Origin: Streptomyces sp. NBC_01669
GTDB taxonomy: Bacteria > Actinomycetota > Actinomycetes > Streptomycetales > Streptomycetaceae
Assembly: GCF_026339735.1 (NCBI RefSeq)
Contig: NZ_JAPEQG010000001.1
Span: 5,704,001 to 5,768,000, forward strand
Reading direction: 5' to 3'
DNA: 64,000 nt
Below are positions 44,081 through 52,475 of this stretch, in pieces. The translations under genes were made by a program, and so were the position numbers. Under the pieces are notes generated by a model. The model was not told the origin of the DNA. It was given only the letters and a program-made list of their open reading frames with translations, and did not search any database. The first letter of the stretch is position 1; each line of letters begins with the position of its first letter.

Positions 44081-44834
44081 AGCCACGCGCCGTGCCGCGC
44101 TCCGCTGGCTGTCACAGCTGCGCGTAACCGGTGTGCCGCGTGCGCAGGTGTTGTTCACTCACCACCCGCGATACGCGGACCTCACGCCGGTCCAGTACGC
44201 CGAAGGCCTGGCCTGGCTCAGGCGGACTGGCATGGTGACGGCGACGAACCAACCTGTCGTAGAGGTCAGCAATAGTGAGCTGAGTGACCTGGGGATTGCC
44301 TCCGCAGTTCCTCAGGTCCACTGGAGCCGTTCCGCCGAGGAAGCCAGGAGGGCTATCGGAGCGGCCGGCGAGCGTGCGCTCCTCCGGTTGCTGCGCCAGG
44401 GTGGTGTGCCGCAAGTTCGGCATGTGGCGGCAGAGTCGGACGCCTACGGCTACGACATAGAGGCCGCGCGGTGTCTCGCGGAACGTGCGCATCTGGAGGT
44501 CAAGTCCACGACCGATCCCACCCGCCTGGTCGTTCACCTGACGCGGCACGAGTACGAGGTGATGGTGACTGACCTCGAATGGTTTCTGGTCGCCGTCCTT
44601 GTGGGCGCGGACGGCAATGCGGTGAATGTAGCCACCGTAAGCCGTCGGTGGCTTCGCTCGGCTGTTCCTGAGGACAGGGCCAAAGAAGGGAGTTGGGAGT
44701 CGGCCCGGCTTGAGGTTCCGCCTTACGCCATTACGCCAGGACTCGTCACGGGAGCATGGCAGCTGCTGCCAGACGCGCTCCTCCCGAGCAGGCCCGTGTG
44801 GGGACTCCAGTCATCGGCGCTGCTTCCCGTATGA
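44061..44834 (+). CDS. DUF3883 PD-(D/E)XK-type nuclease
   Basis: 257 residues. The C-terminal half carries a PD-(D/E)XK-like core: E104 (AAGERALL), D132 (AYGYDIEA) and E146-V-K148 (AHLEVKST), characteristic of DUF3883. The N-terminal half looks like a helical DNA-binding part. It starts inside the end of the helicase gene (20-nt overlap), so the two are co-translated. Its 3' end overlaps the convergent methyltransferase gene by 112 nt. A nuclease role in defence is family-based inference. Confidence 0.8.
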   Translation: MPSLPSEATRRAALRWLSQLRVTGVPRAQVLFTHHPRYADLTPVQYAEGLAWLRRTGMVTATNQPVVEVSNSELSDLGIASAVPQVHWSRSAEEARRAIGAAGERALLRLLRQGGVPQVRHVAAESDAYGYDIEAARCLAERAHLEVKSTTDPTRLVVHLTRHEYEVMVTDLEWFLVAVLVGADGNAVNVATVSRRWLRSAVPEDRAKEGSWESARLEVPPYAITPGLVTGAWQLLPDALLPSRPVWGLQSSALLPV

Positions 44835-45817
44835 GTCAGCGCGGTGGCGATACTGCGGCCAACAGCTTCGGCGACCGGGGGCGGGAACGCATTTCCTACC
44901 TGCCGATAAGCCGCGGTTTTGCGCCCGGTGATGGCCCAGTCCGGAGGGAAGCCCTGAAGCAGTGCCATCTGGGCCACCGTGAGCCTCACAGGGAGAGGCG
45001 TGCCCGGAAGAGGCGGGTCGTCGGCGACGCTGGAACCGTTGACGCCCAGTTCCGCCCATGCCTGCCTTGCCCGGGACGGGCCAAGGTCGGCTCCGCCATG
45101 CTTACGGGACCCGCCACAGAGCGTCGGTGCGATGCGGGTGGCGGCGTCCGCCCATTCATGAGCGAGTTCCCAGCCTTGTGAGGCCATGGACTGGTAGAGC
45201 ACGCTGCCCACTGACGGGGCGGTGTCCGGGCACGTAGTCGGTGTCGGCCAGGCGAACTTCGTAAAAGAAGCGGGCCGCATTGCGACAAGAACCGCCCGTG
45301 GGCGCAGCTGCGGCACTCCGAAGTCGCAGGCGCGAAGAAGCTGCCAGTTGGTCGCGTACCCGAGCTCTTTGAGCCGCCGAAGCACCCTCGCGCGGTAGCC
45401 GTCGAACTTTGCCTGCAGGATTCCTTTGACGTTCTCAATCAGAACAGCCCTCGGCTTCAGCCATCCAGCGAGCGCCAGCACATCTGGAAAGAGATCTCGT
45501 TCATCAGCCGCCCCCAGCTGCTGGCCTGCCAGTGAGAACGGAGGGCACGGCACGCCGGCCGCGAGGAGCGCCACCTCCTGTTCGTTGCCACCTGGCCAGA
45601 GCCTGGCAGCGGAGAGGCCGCGGACGTTGCTATGGAGGACATTCCAGTGCGGGCGATTCGTGCGAAGCGTTCGTACTGCATCGCCGTCCAGTTCAACGAG
45701 CGCGGTGTGCTGGAATCCGGCACGCTCCAGCCCCAAGGCCTGACCACCGGCGCCGGCACAGATCTCGACGCATGTGAGGCCTGGGGGCGGCTGGTGGCTG
45801 TCGCTCGGCGGAATCAT
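44723..45817 (-). CDS. DNA cytosine-C5 methyltransferase (module A)
   Basis: 364 residues of the Dcm family. Motif I is VEICAGAGGQALGLERAGF (17-35), motif IV has catalytic C91 in GVPCPPFS, motif VI is VLIENVKG, motif VIII LRPRAVLVA and motif X RQVGNAFPPPVAEAVG. It is similar to the second methyltransferase at 46763-48088 over its whole length. The target sequence cannot be read directly. It is divergent from the HNH gene across a perfect 34-bp palindrome, and convergent with DUF3883. Confidence 0.93.
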   Translation of the reverse strand: MIPPSDSHQPPPGLTCVEICAGAGGQALGLERAGFQHTALVELDGDAVRTLRTNRPHWNVLHSNVRGLSAARLWPGGNEQEVALLAAGVPCPPFSLAGQQLGAADERDLFPDVLALAGWLKPRAVLIENVKGILQAKFDGYRARVLRRLKELGYATNWQLLRACDFGVPQLRPRAVLVAMRPASFTKFAWPTPTTCPDTAPSVGSVLYQSMASQGWELAHEWADAATRIAPTLCGGSRKHGGADLGPSRARQAWAELGVNGSSVADDPPLPGTPLPVRLTVAQMALLQGFPPDWAITGRKTAAYRQVGNAFPPPVAEAVGRSIATALTHTGSSADDWSPHTGLLGRSASGSSCHAPVTSPGVMA

Positions 45818-45866
45818 CTGGGTGTCCTCTCGCTGACTTGCCTATGGCGGTTGTCGTCAAGTGCAC

Positions 45867-45900
45867 CTTGCCGCCACTTGCCGCGGCAAGTGGCGGCAAG
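45867..45900. promoter_or_regulatory. Perfect 34-bp palindrome in a divergent promoter
   Basis: Positions 45867-45900 equal their own reverse complement. The palindrome holds two CTTGCCGC half-sites (45867 and 45877) and their mirror images, giving four half-sites in 10-bp register, one helical turn apart. Partial copies (ACTTGCC, CAAGTG) lie just upstream. It sits between the methyltransferase and HNH start codons, where an operator would control both. It contains no GCCGGC. Confidence 0.85.
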
Positions 45901-45962
45901 CTAACGTCATCACTCAAATCGCTCATTACTCGCATGTGCATTCGAACGGAAGTGGATGGATC

Positions 45963-46670
45963 GTGCCGTCACCGGAGCAGGACTGGCGTAATGCAACGCT
46001 TGGCACACGAGTGCGTGTGGCCCTGTGGCTGCGGGATGAAGTCGGTGTCGGCGGCACCTTCTCGAAGGTTGCGCTGCGAGCGGCCATCACGGGTGCTGAA
46101 CAGGTGGATCGCCGCATGCGGGATCTTCGTCCGGCGGGCTGGGTAATCAGGACGAACCTGGACAGGCCGAGTCTGCAGCCGGACCAGCTGTATCTGGAGG
46201 AGGTCGGGGCACCGGTCTGGGAGCGGGAGCACCGTGCGGCTGGACTCCGCCAGATCGGCGCGAAGACGCGTCGCTATGTGTATGAGCGTGACAGGCACAT
46301 GTGCCGGCGGTGTGGGGTTGGTGCGGCCGAGGCGTACCCAGGAGAGCCTGACTCACACGCCCGGCTCACGCTTGGTCATGTGAACCCGCACGCGTCGGGG
46401 AGCGGTGCTCATGCCGAGAATCTGATCACTGAGTGCGCGCGGTGCAATGAGCTGGTCAGGAATCTGACCGGCGTCCAGATGGACTCCGCGCAGGTTTGGG
46501 AGCGGGTGAAGGCGCTTCCTCGCCGGAGCAAGCAAGAGCTGCTCGAATGGATGGAGGCAGACGGCAGGCCTGTGAAGCCAATCGATCAGGCGTGGGGCAT
46601 GTACCGGCAGCTTCCGGCCGCGTTGCGAGACGAGATGCGGCAGGGTCTGCGAGACCTGCTGGAGAGCTGA
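45963..46670 (+). CDS. Winged-helix HNH endonuclease
   Basis: 235 residues. An N-terminal winged helix (RNATLGTRVRVALWLRDEVGV...VDRRMRDLRPAGWVI) leads to an HNH zinc nuclease: CRRCG, then LTLGHVNPHASG, AENLITECARCN. The Gly-His of GHV, Asn and the four Cys are all present, so the site looks active, unlike its paralogue at 40053-40736. GTG 45963 follows GTGGATGG. It lies between the two methyltransferases and is a candidate restriction component recognising methylation status. Confidence 0.8.
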   Translation: MPSPEQDWRNATLGTRVRVALWLRDEVGVGGTFSKVALRAAITGAEQVDRRMRDLRPAGWVIRTNLDRPSLQPDQLYLEEVGAPVWEREHRAAGLRQIGAKTRRYVYERDRHMCRRCGVGAAEAYPGEPDSHARLTLGHVNPHASGSGAHAENLITECARCNELVRNLTGVQMDSAQVWERVKALPRRSKQELLEWMEADGRPVKPIDQAWGMYRQLPAALRDEMRQGLRDLLES

Positions 46671-46762
46671 CTGGGCCGGGTGGGATGGGGCGAGCGTCGT
46701 AAGTGTTGTCGGTGGTAGATGCGACACTGGCGTGTCTGTATCAGCCATGCCAGGAGGAGCCG

Positions 46763-48088
46763 ATGACGCTCAGCGACAACACGCCGACCTTGAGCGAGGG
46801 TCACGTGTTGACCTCGATCGAGATTTGCGCGGGTGCCGGGGGGCAAGCCATCGGTCTCCACGCGGCCGGTTTTAAGCACCTTGCACTTGTTGAAATTGAT
46901 GAGCATGCCGCGACTACCCTGACGAATAACATTGATGCTCTCGACGGGTGGAGCTGGGAGCGGGAACATTGTGACGTCATTAATGATGATGTCAATGAAT
47001 TCCGTCCGCTGCCTAGTGAGAAATACCCTGAAGCGGGATTGAAGAAGCCGTCCAAGTTCCTCGGCGGCCCTCTCTTGCGTAGCAAGCTTGACTTGCTTGC
47101 GGGGGGTGTTCCGTGCCCGCCTTTTTCGCACGCCGGCAAGCAGTTGGGGAAGGATGACGAGCGAGATCTCTTCCCTCGGATGCTAGAGCTCGTTGAAGAC
47201 CTTCACCCTAAAGCGGTGATGATTGAAAATGTTCGAGGGATTAAAGACGCGAAGTTCGAGGAATATCGTACCTACATCGAAGCGAGGCTTCAGGGCGGCC
47301 GAGCCAAGCGGCCCGAGACGGGTCTGGAGGAAGACTTCAGGGGTCTCGGCTACAAAGTGTGCAAGTGGGAGGTGCTAGAGGCCAGTGACTTTGGTGTGCC
47401 TCAGTTGCGTCCGCGAGCTGTTCTTGTGGCTATCCGTAAGGATGTGCTCGGTGATCTCGAATTCGTGTGGCCCGCTGCAACAGGCGCTCCGAAGAGCGTT
47501 TTCGAGGCACTCAACGACTCTATGGAGGCCAGGTATCAGCCGTACCTGAAAATGGGTGGAGATATTGCATCCGAGGCGCAGAAATGCCTCGATGACTGGA
47601 AAGACAGGGCATCCAAAGCTGCTGCGGATAAGAGGGATGGCGGCATCGCGCCTACACTCGTCGGCGGCTCAAAGAAGCACGGTGGGGCTGACCTGGGGCC
47701 GAGTCGTGCAAAGGCATCTTGGAAGCAGTTGGGTGTGTCCGGCATGGGTGTCGCTAACGGCTACGAAGAGAGCGAGAAAAAGGGTAGTCGAGGGCGTGAC
47801 CTCTTCCGTCCAGATGGCCCTATGCTGACGGTCGAACAAGCGGCAATTATTCAAGGGTTTCCGCAAAATTGGAAGTTCAGCGGAGGTAAAACTGCCCAGT
47901 ACCGTCAGGTGGGAAATGCATTTCCCCCGCCTGTCGCGGAGGCAGTGGGGAGGGCGATCGCTGCTGTACTGCACGCCGCCCACAAACGCGACAAGCAGCG
48001 CAAGGCGGAGACGCAGGATCTGCTACCGGGCCAGAGTGTGCCGTCGCTCGCGGACAGCACTGACGATCGTGAGCGCGCAGGTGTCTGA
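46763..48088 (+). CDS. DNA cytosine-C5 methyltransferase (module B)
   Basis: 441 residues. Motif I is IEICAGAGGQAIGLHAAGF, motif IV has C118 in GVPCPPFS, and motif X is RQVGNAFPPPVAEAVG. It is longer than the first methyltransferase in the target-recognition region. GC content and codon use are visibly lower than the neighbours (many A/T third positions), a sign of recent acquisition. AGGAGGAGCC precedes the ATG. It pairs naturally with the NaeI-like endonuclease, so methylation of a GCCGGC-like site is possible but unproven. Confidence 0.93.
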   Translation: MTLSDNTPTLSEGHVLTSIEICAGAGGQAIGLHAAGFKHLALVEIDEHAATTLTNNIDALDGWSWEREHCDVINDDVNEFRPLPSEKYPEAGLKKPSKFLGGPLLRSKLDLLAGGVPCPPFSHAGKQLGKDDERDLFPRMLELVEDLHPKAVMIENVRGIKDAKFEEYRTYIEARLQGGRAKRPETGLEEDFRGLGYKVCKWEVLEASDFGVPQLRPRAVLVAIRKDVLGDLEFVWPAATGAPKSVFEALNDSMEARYQPYLKMGGDIASEAQKCLDDWKDRASKAAADKRDGGIAPTLVGGSKKHGGADLGPSRAKASWKQLGVSGMGVANGYEESEKKGSRGRDLFRPDGPMLTVEQAAIIQGFPQNWKFSGGKTAQYRQVGNAFPPPVAEAVGRAIAAVLHAAHKRDKQRKAETQDLLPGQSVPSLADSTDDRERAGV

Positions 48089-48538
48089 GTCCTGATGCTC
48101 CCAGAAGCGAAGTACCAGCCAGCCGGCCTCAGCGAGGCGCTGGTCAGTGTCACGGTCTCGGGCCATGTTCCGTGCCACCTTGTCTGACCAGTACCCAGGG
48201 TTGGTTTTGGGCGGGACGTAGTGCTCGGGACAGCCATGCCAGTAGCAGCCGTCAATGAACACTGCGACCTTGGCCGGGCGGAAGACCATGTCGGCCGTCC
48301 GGCGAAGGTCTGGCAGAGGTTTTGCCGCGACTCGGTAGCGGAGGCCGCTGGCGTGGACGAGTCGGCGGATCAGCCGCTCGGGCTTTGTATCGCGGCTCCG
48401 AATGGCCTGCATGTTCTTCCGCCGCGCGGCTGAGGACGCCCAGGATCCTTCAGGCGGAGTCCAGGCTTCGGGGTCAGACACTGCTATCCAGCCTTCGATA
48501 TCTGGTGCTTGTATGCAGTCTGGCACGTGGCTGGCCAC
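48023..48538 (-). CDS. vsr: Very short patch repair endonuclease Vsr
   Basis: 171 residues. A 35-residue N-terminal extension precedes the Vsr core: RKNMQAIRSRDTKPERLIRRLVHASGLRYRV, then RRTADMVFRPAKVAVFIDGCYWHGCPEHYVPPKTNPGYW and AEAGWLVLRFWEH. Vsr nicks T:G mismatches left by deamination of 5-methylcytosine, and so accompanies C5 methyltransferases. GTG 48538 starts 3 nt after the NaeI-like stop. Its 3' end overlaps the convergent methyltransferase by 66 nt. Confidence 0.95.
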   Translation of the reverse strand: MASHVPDCIQAPDIEGWIAVSDPEAWTPPEGSWASSAARRKNMQAIRSRDTKPERLIRRLVHASGLRYRVAAKPLPDLRRTADMVFRPAKVAVFIDGCYWHGCPEHYVPPKTNPGYWSDKVARNMARDRDTDQRLAEAGWLVLRFWEHQDSDTCALTIVSAVRERRHTLAR

Positions 48539-48541
48539 GGG

Positions 48542-49426
48542 CTAGCTGGCTGAATCGTCTCGAAGTGCAATCCACTCACCAGAGCCGAGAGTGATCCCTC
48601 GCGCCGCGGCTTGTTCGCGGGACTCAACCCAGTCACCGCACAGAAGTGTCAGACCTTCCTTGACTGCCTCATCCCGAGCCTGTCGCGCTCGGCGCATAGG
48701 GTCGTCCCTGCCCGCTCCGACAGTGAGGATGACGTTCCGGGGAATGATGTGGCCCTCTAGGAAGCGGAACATCATCAGCAGCCGCTTTACCTGTCCGGGC
48801 TTCTTCGCCAGGACCTGCGTGGCCTGTTCTTCGGTCAGGTACCGCAGAGGGTTGATGGGCAGATCTTCCCAGTCGTAAAGCGGGACGCTCCAGTGGGTGC
48901 GAGCGTCAACAGCCAGTCCGCGTTTGCCGTCCTTATTGCCCTTGCCTCGGTACAGCCAAGACCGATGTGCCCGGACGAGCCAGGATCTATGGCGATTCTT
49001 CTTCAGCTGAATCTGGGTGCAGATACATAGTTGGCAGTGTGCTTCTGTCGGGATAGCCCAGTTGTCCCCGACCGTCGCTTTGATGTCTACCGGGGCGCCC
49101 CCGATGAGCGTGTCGAGGGGCTTGGATTTCGGCAGATTGAAGATCCGTAGAACCTCGTACTCCAGCTTCGCGCCAACCGAGGCCCTCTCGCCCGGATGTA
49201 CGTCGGACGACAGCAGATCGAACCGGCCCGTTCTGCCGCCATCAAGGACATAGTCGATCGAGTTACGGATCGCCTCGGTATAGAGCAGCCCGATGGACTG
49301 GTCACGGAACCAGCCAAGGACGGCCTGCAGTTCGACGTCGTCCTCTGGCTTGCGGAGGAGGTGTTCTGAGGCTGTATCCGCGTTCGTGCAGATTTCCCCA
49401 GGCTTCTGAAGAACAAGCCGTCCCAC
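48542..49426 (-). CDS. NaeI-family type II restriction endonuclease
   Basis: 294 residues. The catalytic residues E89, D105, D114 and K116 keep exactly the spacing of NaeI E70/D86/D95/K97 (16, 9 and 2 residues). The local sequences GAKLEYEVLR and TLIGGAPVDIKA fit the Endo domain; the C-terminal half with SREQAAARGITLGSGEW resembles the CAP-like Topo domain. NaeI cuts GCCGGC and needs a second site. GTG 49426 follows GGGAG by 7 nt. It is transcribed after Z1 and before vsr. Confidence 0.85.
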   Translation of the reverse strand: MGRLVLQKPGEICTNADTASEHLLRKPEDDVELQAVLGWFRDQSIGLLYTEAIRNSIDYVLDGGRTGRFDLLSSDVHPGERASVGAKLEYEVLRIFNLPKSKPLDTLIGGAPVDIKATVGDNWAIPTEAHCQLCICTQIQLKKNRHRSWLVRAHRSWLYRGKGNKDGKRGLAVDARTHWSVPLYDWEDLPINPLRYLTEEQATQVLAKKPGQVKRLLMMFRFLEGHIIPRNVILTVGAGRDDPMRRARQARDEAVKEGLTLLCGDWVESREQAAARGITLGSGEWIALRDDSAS

Positions 49427-49474
49427 CCGCAAGCTCCCGATCTCTGGTCCGAATTCCTGTCGCGCAGATCGCCA

Positions 49475-52426
49475 TCAACCGGTGGTGACGATCGCCTCCC
49501 CATCGCGCGATGAGTCGATGGTGCGGAAGCGAACGAAGGGTATCTGCTTAGCTGTTTGGCTGACAGCCGGGATGAATGCTGCAGCCATCACGACCTTGGC
49601 TGGATCGATATGGCCCCTGGCCACGACGTCGGCGGGTGCGCCAAGCTCGGGGTCGACCACCGGATAGAGCAGCACGACACCCCGCCGCTGCTGGTGGAAC
49701 TGGGTGGCAAAGGGGTCTTCCTCGCTCAGCGGATGCAGGCCGGCGATGCGTTCGGCGGACTGGCGGTGTGCCATACCGGAGATGCGGTTGAAGACGCCGC
49801 GGGCGTTGCGCTTGCGCTGAACGAGAGTGAGCGGACCGGAGCCCCCGATCCGCGCTTCCACGCTGGTGCGGCCGGAAGTCTGCGGGAGTACAAGGACCCA
49901 GTCGTCGGTCGCGCACCCGCTGTCGCTGGGGTCCTTGAGATACGCGAGGTGGGGAGCGAAGAGGTCTGGGCGACCCCAGGTAAGGCTGCTCATGATGTCT
50001 AGCAGTTGACTGTGGGGGAGAACGGCGGTCTTTGCTGGGTAGCGGGTATAGCTGCCCCGGTCATTTTCGGAGAGGGTGACGAAGACACTCGGGTCTACGT
50101 TCAGCGCCTCGAGAGCGGGCAGCCATACCTCCGAGTTGTGCCGCAGATCCGTCGCGTCCGTCGGGTACGCCGTCGGCTCCACCCACTCGCCCGGCGACCG
50201 GATCTCCACCAGCTCCGCGTTGAACATCTTGTTGCGGGCGGACGGCTTGATCCAGGACAGGTGCTGGGAGACCAGCGGTGGGATCTGGGCCGGGGTGACC
50301 TGGGGCTTGCCGTCCACCAGGGCGGCGTACCGGGTGAGTTGGGCGCGGAACGTCTCCTCGTCGCGGCAGATGGCCTCGAAGGCCTCGTACAGGTCGACCG
50401 TCTTCGACTTGCCCATGGGCTCCTCGCGGCCGATGTAGAGGCGGACCAGGTCGCGGTAGCCGGGGCGGAAGCCGAACCAGCGGCCCATCTGCATCAGGGT
50501 GTCGGCCTGCTGGGTCTTGCGGCGGTAGTACGTCACCGTCAGGCCCTCGACCGTGAAGCCGCGGGAGAGTTTGGTGCCGCCGACCAGGATCTTCCACACG
50601 TTCGGGGTGCGGTCGAAGTCGAGGTCGGGCTGGGCGTAGTCGCGTTCGGTGTCGCCGTTGACGACGATCACCGGTGTGCCGCCGGAGTTGATCAGCTGGC
50701 GGGCCCGGAAGACGTGCTGCTTCAGGTCTTCGTACGAGGTGGGGGTGGGCAGTCCGTCGTCGGCGAAGCGCTGGAAGTCGGAGGCCAGCAGGGCCGCGAG
50801 GCGGTCGTGACCCTCCTGGCTGGTGTAGGCCGCCTCGTGCCACAGGGAGCTGATGCGCAGCGCCAGGGCCGCGTGTTCGGCCATGCGCACGGACTCGTGG
50901 ACGAGCATCGTGTGGTGGCGGAACGGGCCGTCGGGGACGCCGTTGGCCGCGCGGTACAGCTTCAGGGCTCCGGTGAGGAGGAAGGCGTCCAGGGCTTCCT
51001 GGAGGCGGTCGCCCGTGTCTTCGTAGATGCCGCGGATGTGGGATTCCTCGGCGGTGCCGGTGCCGGTGGCGGAGTCGTCGGTCCGGTCCAGGTCGTGGAA
51101 GTCCTGGACGCCCATGTAGCCGGTCGGGCGCGGCAGCGAGATGAGGAAGTCGCGGGGGAAGATGTCCTCGCCGTCGCCCGGGTCGACGAAGACGTTGGCG
51201 AAAGGCGTTGCCGTGTAACCGACGTACTGGGCGCGGGGGAGGAGGCCGAGCAGCTGGGAGATCTGGCCGTTGATGGCCGTACGGGCGACCTTGCCCTCCT
51301 CCCACTTCTTCGGATCCGTGGTGTTGACCGAAGCCTGGTCGGACTCGTCGTCGATGATCAGCGCGGGGATCTCGGAGAGGAGCGGGCCGATCTTCTTCAG
51401 GTCCTTGATGAGCTTGGCCAGCACGGACTTGTTCTTCTTCACGACCATCACGCGCGCGGCCGCGCGATGCAGGTTGTCCGGGGCGTGCAGCGGCTGCGTA
51501 CGGACCTGCTTGTCGAATTCGAGCGCCCGGATTCCGGTCGCCAGACTCTTGTAGTCGTCGTCCCGGGTGGTGAGGCGTTCGATGTCGAAAGCGCCTCGGG
51601 TGGAGGGACGGCCGCCGTGGCTGACGAACTTCGCCGGCCAGTCCTCGTCGTCCTGGTAGTCGATGTCGATCAGGGCGTCGGGATCCGACGGGTCGGCGCC
51701 CCGCAGGATGTTCTCCTGGCCGATCAGTTCCATGTCCAGACGGCGCTGGGTCTGGCCCCGGAGGAGGTTCAGGGTGCCGCCGAGGACGATGACGAGGCGG
51801 TAGCCCGCGTCGATGGCCTTCGCCGTGACGCCCGTGAAGTTGGCGGTCTTGCCCGACTGGACATAGCCGACGACCAGGCCGCGGGCTCCGTACGCCTCGG
51901 CGCGCGTGGGGTCGGCGAGGCGCTCGACCACGGCGTGGCTCGCCTCGTCGAGGCTGGACACGGCCGCGTCCGACCAGCCCTTGCGGCGCAGCAGTTGCTC
52001 GTACGAGTTCCAGTAGAAGGAGCGGGCCGCCGCGGTGTCCCGGGAGTACCAGGAAGTCGGGGTCCTGCTGATGATCGTCGGGCCGGGCTCCTTGAAGACC
52101 GGCACCGCATGGTCGAGCGCCTTGCGCAGGTCGGCGCCGAAGCCGAGGCGGGTGTACGTGTCCGCGCGGCGCTCGTCGGTACGGGGCGGGGCGGCGGACC
52201 AGTCGGCCTGTTCCGTCAGGTCCCAGCCGGTCAGAGTGCGATGCCAGAGCGCGGTGAGCTCGTCGCCGGGGCCCGCGGCGATGATGCGGTCCCGGAAGTG
52301 GCTCAGCTCCGTGTCGGCGGGTTCGTCGGCCTCGGTGAGTACGAAGGCCAGCTTGGTGAAGTGTTTAGGTCCGCGACGCATCGCAGCCAGGACGTCGCCG
52401 TGCAGGTTGAACAGGTGGTCGGTCAT
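49475..52426 (-). CDS. Z1-domain superfamily II ATPase
   Basis: 983 residues. Walker A is GYVQSGKT (187-194), Walker B-like DDES (359-362), motif III VGYTATPFAN (402-411), and the Z1 signature is GGTKLSRGFTVEGLTVTYYRR...LMQMGRWFGFRPGY. Z1 proteins are found in restriction-type conflict systems with MORC-like ATPases and PD-(D/E)XK or NaeI nucleases. The gene lies 49 nt after the MORC-like gene and 48 nt before the NaeI gene, forming one operon. Confidence 0.92.
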   Translation of the reverse strand: MTDHLFNLHGDVLAAMRRGPKHFTKLAFVLTEADEPADTELSHFRDRIIAAGPGDELTALWHRTLTGWDLTEQADWSAAPPRTDERRADTYTRLGFGADLRKALDHAVPVFKEPGPTIISRTPTSWYSRDTAAARSFYWNSYEQLLRRKGWSDAAVSSLDEASHAVVERLADPTRAEAYGARGLVVGYVQSGKTANFTGVTAKAIDAGYRLVIVLGGTLNLLRGQTQRRLDMELIGQENILRGADPSDPDALIDIDYQDDEDWPAKFVSHGGRPSTRGAFDIERLTTRDDDYKSLATGIRALEFDKQVRTQPLHAPDNLHRAAARVMVVKKNKSVLAKLIKDLKKIGPLLSEIPALIIDDESDQASVNTTDPKKWEEGKVARTAINGQISQLLGLLPRAQYVGYTATPFANVFVDPGDGEDIFPRDFLISLPRPTGYMGVQDFHDLDRTDDSATGTGTAEESHIRGIYEDTGDRLQEALDAFLLTGALKLYRAANGVPDGPFRHHTMLVHESVRMAEHAALALRISSLWHEAAYTSQEGHDRLAALLASDFQRFADDGLPTPTSYEDLKQHVFRARQLINSGGTPVIVVNGDTERDYAQPDLDFDRTPNVWKILVGGTKLSRGFTVEGLTVTYYRRKTQQADTLMQMGRWFGFRPGYRDLVRLYIGREEPMGKSKTVDLYEAFEAICRDEETFRAQLTRYAALVDGKPQVTPAQIPPLVSQHLSWIKPSARNKMFNAELVEIRSPGEWVEPTAYPTDATDLRHNSEVWLPALEALNVDPSVFVTLSENDRGSYTRYPAKTAVLPHSQLLDIMSSLTWGRPDLFAPHLAYLKDPSDSGCATDDWVLVLPQTSGRTSVEARIGGSGPLTLVQRKRNARGVFNRISGMAHRQSAERIAGLHPLSEEDPFATQFHQQRRGVVLLYPVVDPELGAPADVVARGHIDPAKVVMAAAFIPAVSQTAKQIPFVRFRTIDSSRDGEAIVTTG

Positions 52427-52475
52427 GGTGGGAACGGCTTCCTCGGGAGGGGAGGTGGGAGGACGGTTCGGTTGC

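Noticed and set aside
45867..45900. Palindrome as a simple transcription terminator
   Set aside because: It lies between divergent start codons, with no upstream gene needing termination on either strand and no U-run.
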